Below, piece after piece: positions 32,895 through 37,672 of a stretch of DNA of 37,672 nucleotides. The stretch is from assembly GCA_018269025.1 (NCBI GenBank), contig JAFDVN010000101.1, positions 1-37,672 on the forward strand, given 5' to 3'. Under the pieces are notes generated by a model. It had not been told where the DNA came from. It did not search any database and worked only from the letters and a program-made list of their open reading frames with translations. Each line of letters opens with the position of its first letter. Position 1 is the stretch's first letter. A program made the translations under genes and the position numbers. The DNA is from Acidobacteriota bacterium. Its GTDB lineage: Bacteria; Acidobacteriota; Holophagae; Holophagales; Holophagaceae.

Positions 32895-33207
32895 GCGGGA
32901 TCGCCAGTCGCGCCATCTCGGCGTCCATGCGGCCGACGAGCATGAGGACCGCCATCTTGTGATCGCCGATCAGGGACAGCCAGGGATGCTTGAAAGTGGC
33001 GGGGCGGTTTTTCTCCACGAGGAAGTGGCCCGCCCAGGCGAAACCATAGGCGATCACGGGAACGGCCCAGATCCAGATCCAATGATGGGTGAGGATGAGG
33101 GTCGCCAGCAGGGCTAGGTAGAGGATCGTGCCCATCAGGTGCAACCGCCGATTGAGACGGCTGCGATGCTCGGCCACATAGGCGGGCCAAAAGCGACCGA
33201 AGGTCAC
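32884..33207 (-). CDS. DUF962/Mpo1-like small membrane protein
   Basis: A 107-residue protein. It has FWPAYVAEHRSRLNRRLHLMG, matching the YLxxH...NRxxHxxGT pattern of Mpo1/DUF962 proteins, then hydrophobic helices (about 27-60) and a conserved second part (GHFLVEKNRPATFKHPWLSL). Yeast Mpo1 is an Fe-dependent dioxygenase acting on fatty acids in phytosphingosine breakdown; the histidines needed for metal are present here. Bacterial members are mostly uncharacterised. The start is GTG 33207, overlapping the stop of the beta-propeller gene (GTGA). It is the last gene of the S55 operon. Confidence 0.87.
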   Translation of the reverse strand: MTFGRFWPAYVAEHRSRLNRRLHLMGTILYLALLATLILTHHWIWIWAVPVIAYGFAWAGHFLVEKNRPATFKHPWLSLIGDHKMAVLMLVGRMDAEMARLAIPPKP

Positions 33208-35318
33208 TTCTTCCCTCCCCCGATGGAAGCGGAAGCCGTCTGCTCATTCTCGCCTTCATCCGTCGCGCGCACGAGCACGCGCCCGCCCTTCACGAGGTCC
33301 GAGGGAAGCTGCACATCGAAGCTTTCCGTGGTCTGGTCGAAGACGCGGTCCTGGGGCGCAATCTCCACCCAATGATCGCCATCCGCGCTCACGGCGGCGG
33401 CCTTGATCACGGAGATGGCATCGGTGGCGGTGAACCGGACCCGCACGCCACCCGCCTCCGGCGCGGCGCTCAAGCCGCTGATGGAAGGCGGCGTGTGATC
33501 CAGCACGAAGGTGGGCGTGATCCAGGTGGAAGTCTCGGCGAGGTTGAAGGGGTTGCTCGGGGCGTCCGAGGCGGTCACTTCTAGCCGGTAGCGGCCATCC
33601 GGCACCGGCAGGGTGTCGAAGGCGAAGAAGCGTTCCGCCCAATGATTGGCCAAGGGGAGGGGCTGCCCATGGTCCGGGAGGAGGCGGATGTTGAACTCCA
33701 ATTGATCGTTGTTGGGATCCGACACCCGGAACATGAAACTCTGGGAGCCGCGGCGGAAAGTACGCCGCTCGGATCCCGCGTAGCCCATCGCCGGGATGAG
33801 CTTCTGGGTCTCCAGCGGTACGCGCTCGATGCCGATGTCATCGGGTGGCGCGCTGCGTGTGATGACGAGGCCCGGGGGCATGATGTCCACGCCTTCCCAT
33901 TGGGGCGGCAGGTTGCGATTGGCATAGCGAACGGTCACGCCACGGGCGATGGGCGTGGCTCCGCCCCGGGTGGAGGTGAGCCGCACACGGAACTGGGCGA
34001 AGCGCGAAGGCGGAAGCCCGGGCAGCTCTCCGCTCTTGAGGGGCGGTGTCCAGGCACTCCAGGTGGCATCCGGCTCCTCGGTGAAGCCCGTGCGGAATTG
34101 CAGGGTCAAATTCGTTCCTTCCGGCGCATCCGCTTCCAGCATCGCCCGGCCCCAGTCCGCCAGGGGCTGGGCGCGAAGCACCGGCGAATCCAGCGTGCCT
34201 TCCGTGGCTTGCACTTCGGAAAGCGCATGGACCTCGGCCGGATTGGAGGCCGCCACCAGGATCTCCGAGCCGGAAGGCAGGAAGGCCGTGGCCTGGCCCG
34301 CGCCGAGCTCGGTGAGAACCTCGAAGGGATCCATATCCCGCTGCTTCGGATCAAGGGGGATGGCGAAGATCCGGGAGCGGTTCCCGGTCCCGACGAGCAG
34401 GCGGCCTTTCCAGACCTCCAGCGCGTAGACCTGGCTCCGGGCGCTCTGCCACACCGTCTCCGGCACGCGGTCCTTGCCGATGCGAAGCACGGCGCATTTC
34501 GGCGCGCTTTGCGCGTCGCTCACGAGGTAGCCCTCCCGCTTCTCCAGCTTGCCGCTTTGGAGGTGACTCGCAAGGTCGTTGTTCGCGCCGATGTAGAGGT
34601 CGTTCCCACTGACCGCCAGGGCGCGGACCTCCTCGAAGGGCGTGTCCATGAGGATTTCGAGTCGGTCCGCGACGCGAGCGTAGTGGACCACGAGGCCGCG
34701 TCCTTGGGTGCCGAGGTAATAGCCGCCGGAGCCATCGGGGCACATCGCGGTGAAGGCGGTCTCCTCTTGGAGCCCAGCGAGGCGTCGGCTGCTCCCATCC
34801 CGGGCGAGGATCAGCGCCGCGCCGTTGGTGGATGCCCCCGCGCACACCACCTCAGAGCCCTCAACGCGCATCGCCCACACGACCGTGGCGTCCACCTCGC
34901 ACCAGGGCTTCACGGTGCCGTCCATGGAAACCCGGAACAGCTTGCCCTGGCCGCTGGGGGCGACGATGAGATCCGGGCCCACCTTCGCCATCGCGAAGAC
35001 GATGCCGCCCTTCACTTGGGCGAGGGGTCGTATCTGCCCATTGGCGTAGTGGTAGAGCTTGCCATCCGTGCCTGCCGATAAGTAGGCACCGCCCTGGCCA
35101 TCCGGCGTGGCGCACCAGATGACGCCTTCGGGAAGCTGCCCGACACGGCGCAAGGCCGGAGCGAGCCGCAGCGCGCCATCAGCGCCGATGCTGACCCCCT
35201 TGGTGGAAGCGCCAATCCAGTCATTGAAGCTGTCGAAGGAGGCCTTCGGTTGGCCCGCGATCAGCGCTGGGGCCAGCGCGAGCAGAACGGAAGAGGTCGT
35301 GAGGATTCGTGCGCGCAT
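33204..35318 (-). CDS. secreted beta-propeller protein with C-terminal Ig-like domain
   Basis: A 704-residue protein with a signal peptide (LTTSSVLLALAPALIAG, cleavage near residue 22). About residues 50-370 form repeated short strands of the beta-propeller kind, such as GVIWCATPDGQGGAYLSAGT, TAMCPDGSGGYYLGTQGRGL and VYALEVWKGRLLVGTGNRSR. Repeats are spaced roughly every 45-50 residues. About 400-480 looks like a laminin-type or fibronectin-like sandwich, and the last 200 residues include HTPPSISGLSAAPEAGGVRV, a bacterial Ig-like fold. No catalytic motif is seen. It starts 12 bases after the S55 peptidase stop and overlaps the DUF962 start, so it belongs to that operon. The exact family is not recognised. 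Confidence 0.8.
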   Translation of the reverse strand: MRARILTTSSVLLALAPALIAGQPKASFDSFNDWIGASTKGVSIGADGALRLAPALRRVGQLPEGVIWCATPDGQGGAYLSAGTDGKLYHYANGQIRPLAQVKGGIVFAMAKVGPDLIVAPSGQGKLFRVSMDGTVKPWCEVDATVVWAMRVEGSEVVCAGASTNGAALILARDGSSRRLAGLQEETAFTAMCPDGSGGYYLGTQGRGLVVHYARVADRLEILMDTPFEEVRALAVSGNDLYIGANNDLASHLQSGKLEKREGYLVSDAQSAPKCAVLRIGKDRVPETVWQSARSQVYALEVWKGRLLVGTGNRSRIFAIPLDPKQRDMDPFEVLTELGAGQATAFLPSGSEILVAASNPAEVHALSEVQATEGTLDSPVLRAQPLADWGRAMLEADAPEGTNLTLQFRTGFTEEPDATWSAWTPPLKSGELPGLPPSRFAQFRVRLTSTRGGATPIARGVTVRYANRNLPPQWEGVDIMPPGLVITRSAPPDDIGIERVPLETQKLIPAMGYAGSERRTFRRGSQSFMFRVSDPNNDQLEFNIRLLPDHGQPLPLANHWAERFFAFDTLPVPDGRYRLEVTASDAPSNPFNLAETSTWITPTFVLDHTPPSISGLSAAPEAGGVRVRFTATDAISVIKAAAVSADGDHWVEIAPQDRVFDQTTESFDVQLPSDLVKGGRVLVRATDEGENEQTASASIGGGKK

Positions 35319-35330
35319 GGGTTCCGTCCG

Positions 35331-37088
35331 CTATTCAGCTTCGATCTCGATGTCCATGGAGGCCAGCCCGCGCACTTCGCGATCCAGGGGGAGCACGCTG
35401 CGGCCGATGATCTGGCGTTTCAACTTGCCATCGTCCGCACCGCCATCGCTGGCGACGAGGTTCGCGACAGAGGGCGGAAGGTTCTCGATGCGCCCGCCCC
35501 GCAGGCCCACGCCCGTGTTGTCCTGCAGGAGGATGGCGTAGGCGTGGTTGTTCCGTAGCGCGCCGTTGAGCAGGCGCACCACATCCGAAAGGCTCGCCAC
35601 CTGGACGGCCTGCTGATCGGGATCGGCGGCCATGAGGCTGAGGCCGTCGCCCACCATCAGCGTCGCCTTGCCGGGCCGGGCCGAGCCTGGAATCTGGATG
35701 TTGAGCCGCGCGGATTCACGCACGCCCTGAACATTCTGGAGTGTGACGACGATGGGCAGGGTGTCGCCGGGCCGCACCCGGCCCTTGAGGACGCGCACCC
35801 CCGCGATGCCCGTGAGATCCAGCTTCTCTTCGGCCTTCACCGTGAGACTGATGCCATCGAAGACCGGCTTCTCGAAGGGGTTGAAGCAGAGGGCCTGGAG
35901 CATGCCGCCGAGAAAAGCCGAGAGGCGGCTGGAGTTGAGATCCGCCGTCACGCTTTCGATCTGGATGGGGTCCTGGCCTTCCAGCTTGATGTTTCCCTGG
36001 AGCGAAAGGCTCTGGTAGCCCACGCCCCGCACTTGGGATTCCAGCGTCTGACTCAGTACCGTCGCCGCGAGTTGGGGTGTCAGGAGCGGATGGTCCATGA
36101 CTTCATAGCGGAAATTGAGGGTCTTCCGGCCACCGAGGTTCAGGCCGATGCGGAGAGGGATCATCCGCGCCTCGGCGCCCAGCACCGCGCCCACGCCGTT
36201 CGCCCGATCCTCCCGCAACGCGCCGACCTGCTCCACAGGAAGCGCGATCTTCATGGAAGTGGAGTAGCTGGGCAGCACCGTCGCCACGCTGGCGGACCAA
36301 AGGGGAAGATCCACCGCGCCGAGGTTGAAGAGTGGATGACCGAAAAGGAGCAGCTTCTTCCCTTGGGCGTAGGTGATGGTCCCGGCAACCGTGAGGTTGA
36401 GATCCCCTTGCACGAGGTTGATGGCCACCATGCCGCCCGGCTCCAGCGGGCTCGCCGTAGCGCTTGCATCCGGCGCCAGGGCGGGCGCGGCGACGAACTG
36501 GATGGGCAAGCCCTGCCACAGCGCGCGGGTTTCGGGCCCGAGCGGCGTGCCCGCCACCGGGAGCGGCAACTCCTGGGGATCCGTGGCATCAAGAATGGAT
36601 GACAGGGGAATCATGTTCCCTTGCAGCGCGGACTTGATTACCGTGGGCGGGCCCAGCTTGGGCAGGATGAGCGGCGTGCCCTTGCCCGGCTGATCCGGCA
36701 CATCCTTGAGCTGATCCAGCATCTGCTGGATCGGGGTGATGCCGCCGATGGCGTCCTTCTCAAAGGCGAATCCCGTGGAGAGCGCGCCCACGAGCCGGTC
36801 CCCGATGTAGCAGGGGCTGCCACTCATCCCGGCGATGATGCCCGTTTCCGCGAGTGGGCCTCCGCTGCACTTCACGAGAATGCGAGCGCCGCCGGGCGTG
36901 GCGTTGCGTTGAACGCCGAGCACCTCAAAATCGAAGCGCTCGATCTTGCCGCCCTTGAACACCGTCCGTCCGTAGCCTTTCATCCCCGGACGCACCTCGC
37001 TGAGCGGCATCGTCCCCTGCGCGGAAGCCGGAACACCCGCCGCGAGGCCGATAAGAAGGACGGGGGCGAGGAGGCGAAGAGGCTTCAT
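35331..37088 (-). CDS. SpoIVB-type S55 peptidase domain protein, secreted
   Basis: A 585-residue exported protein (signal peptide to about residue 23). It carries the S55 signature: MPLSEVRPGMKGYGRTVFKG near the N terminus and AGMSGSPCYIGDRLVGALST (about 86-105). The nucleophile Ser is in GMSGSP, as in Bacillus SpoIVB. A later LLFGHPLFNLGAVDLPLWSA is shared by the long secreted homologues I recall from Acidobacteriota. A histidine equivalent to the SpoIVB catalytic one is not certain. The organism need not sporulate; these proteins are probably periplasmic or outer-membrane associated. First gene of a three-gene operon. A TAGGCT box (minus, 37116-37111) lies 22 bases upstream. Confidence 0.88.
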   Translation of the reverse strand: MKPLRLLAPVLLIGLAAGVPASAQGTMPLSEVRPGMKGYGRTVFKGGKIERFDFEVLGVQRNATPGGARILVKCSGGPLAETGIIAGMSGSPCYIGDRLVGALSTGFAFEKDAIGGITPIQQMLDQLKDVPDQPGKGTPLILPKLGPPTVIKSALQGNMIPLSSILDATDPQELPLPVAGTPLGPETRALWQGLPIQFVAAPALAPDASATASPLEPGGMVAINLVQGDLNLTVAGTITYAQGKKLLLFGHPLFNLGAVDLPLWSASVATVLPSYSTSMKIALPVEQVGALREDRANGVGAVLGAEARMIPLRIGLNLGGRKTLNFRYEVMDHPLLTPQLAATVLSQTLESQVRGVGYQSLSLQGNIKLEGQDPIQIESVTADLNSSRLSAFLGGMLQALCFNPFEKPVFDGISLTVKAEEKLDLTGIAGVRVLKGRVRPGDTLPIVVTLQNVQGVRESARLNIQIPGSARPGKATLMVGDGLSLMAADPDQQAVQVASLSDVVRLLNGALRNNHAYAILLQDNTGVGLRGGRIENLPPSVANLVASDGGADDGKLKRQIIGRSVLPLDREVRGLASMDIEIEAE

Positions 37089-37172
37089 CAGGGGTTCCCG
37101 GGATCAAGGAAGCCTAGCAGCATGAGGGCTTACGGGGCCTTCACAAGGGGTCAAAGACCACCGTTCCTGACC

Positions 37173-37202
37173 TTGGGTAGGTGACTTTGGGCTTGGTATA
37201 TG
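37173..37202 (+). promoter_or_regulatory. candidate promoter of the TonB receptor gene
   Basis: TTGGGT (37173-37178) and TATATG (37197-37202) are 18 bases apart in an AT-richer stretch, 39 bases before the ATG. The spacing is acceptable and both hexamers are imperfect. Confidence 0.35.
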
Positions 37203-37241
37203 AGATTTACCTCTGCAATCTGATCCCCGGAGGAACCTTCC

Positions 37242-37672
37242 ATGAATATGAGGCACTTAAAGGGCTCAGCCCTGGTCACTCTTCTGGTCGCTGCCAGCCC
37301 CCTCGCCGCCCAGGGCGTCAATGTTCAGCTCGCGGGCGTGGTGAGCGATTCCGGCGGTCAGCCCGTCAGCCTCGCCACCGTCTCCATCCGCAACCTGGAA
37401 ACGGGCTTCACCCGCGTGGTCCAGACCGCGGAGAACGGCCGCTACCTCGCCGTGAACCTGCCGGTGGGCCCCTATGCCGTCACCGTCACCAAGTCCGGAT
37501 TCCAAACCGCCTCCAATGTGCGCGTGGACCTGAACCTGGGTGACGCCGCGCCCCTCAACATCAAGCTCGCGCCGGAAGCCGCCGCTACCGTGGAAGTGGT
37601 TGCCACCGCCGCCGCCGTAGACACTGAGCGCTCCACCCAGGCCGCCATCATCAATCCGGACGCGCTGCAGAA
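37242..37672 (+). CDS. TonB-dependent (Oar-like) receptor, N-terminal 143 residues, cut by the right edge
   Basis: The gene runs off the window. ATG 37242 has GGAGGA seven bases upstream. Residues 1-24 are a signal peptide (GSALVTLLVAASPLAAQ). Residues about 28-110 form a carboxypeptidase-regulatory-like domain (LAGVVSDSGGQPVSLATVSI, ENGRYLAVNLPVGPYAVTVT). The start of a plug-domain-like region follows (ATVEVVATAAAVDTERSTQA). This layout is that of the large Oar-type outer-membrane proteins abundant in Acidobacteriota. The barrel lies outside the window, so ligand and length are unknown. It is divergent from the S55 operon. Confidence 0.85.
   Translation, partial: MNMRHLKGSALVTLLVAASPLAAQGVNVQLAGVVSDSGGQPVSLATVSIRNLETGFTRVVQTAENGRYLAVNLPVGPYAVTVTKSGFQTASNVRVDLNLGDAAPLNIKLAPEAAATVEVVATAAAVDTERSTQAAIINPDALQ

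Noticed and set aside
33642-35081. Long plus-strand open frame opposite the beta-propeller gene
   Set aside because: Antisense shadow; the minus-strand product has a signal peptide and recognisable domain structure.
35331-37088. Evidence for sporulation (SpoIVB-like and SpoIIM-like proteins)
   Set aside because: Both families have wide non-sporulating relatives, and no other sporulation gene is present.

Overview
The window is a GC-rich, gene-dense bacterial chromosome segment. It suggests a diderm of the Acidobacteriota, possibly the Holophagae/Geothrix group; this is inferred from gene families and not from any rRNA. The pointers are an Oar-type TonB receptor with a carboxypeptidase-regulatory-like domain, a secreted SpoIVB-like S55 peptidase, a DUF1800/DUF1501 pair and an MCE (Mla-type) lipid transporter. 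I find about 40 protein genes, no rRNA, tRNA, CRISPR array, prophage or transposase, and no gene-free stretch longer than about 200 bases. Two genes are cut by the window edges: DUF58 on the left and the TonB receptor on the right.

Layout. 1-5720 (minus) is a tightly coupled six-gene membrane operon read RDD, SpoIIM-like, DUF4129, DUF4350, MoxR ATPase, DUF58, in which every junction overlaps by 4 or 8 bases. 5851-7094 (plus) carries carbamate kinase and a YciI-like protein. 7185-11795 (minus) runs cysteine synthase, a tandem CAP-domain putative lipoprotein, then mlaE, mlaF and mlaD homologues; the MlaF-like ATPase has lost residues in nearly every ATPase motif. 11888-14207 (plus) is an overlapping trio: RluA-type pseudouridine synthase, a small unknown protein and a diacylglycerol-kinase-fold lipid kinase. 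14232-18757 holds an unknown secreted protein (minus), then murC, ubiX, an unknown exported protein and a YheT-type hydrolase (plus). 18754-23015 holds a NifS/IscS-type cysteine desulfurase (minus), msrA (plus), a TetR regulator (minus) divergent from a darcynin-like protein (plus), and rarA (plus). 23104-26842 has two pirins (minus), a universal stress protein (plus), an AT-richer unknown gene and nadC (both minus). 26920-30046 has a dienelactone hydrolase, a CHASE-GGDEF diguanylate cyclase (minus) and an enoyl-CoA hydratase. 30097-32894 is the DUF1800-DUF1501 pair. 32884-37088 (minus) is an operon of S55 peptidase, beta-propeller protein and DUF962 protein. 37242 to the end is the start of the TonB receptor gene.

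Non-coding structure is the other point of interest. A CACGGAG-type repeat recurs at gene 3' ends, at three loci. A 53-base palindrome lies between nadC and the dienelactone hydrolase gene. Twin 19-bp palindromes lie between cysK and rluA. A near-perfect 20-bp palindrome fills the spacer of a strong promoter in front of the pirins. Two stem-loops sit on a start codon (CAP gene) or a ribosome binding site (DUF1800 gene). A TAGGCT/TAGACT/TACACT hexamer recurs just upstream of many starts and may be the local -10 box.

Most genes are ordinary housekeeping or stress functions. The strongest candidates for something undescribed are the mla operon with its apparently dead ATPase and linked CAP protein, the membrane MoxR operon, and the S55/beta-propeller/DUF962 operon. 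All calls come from reading the translated sequence by eye; no database search was possible.
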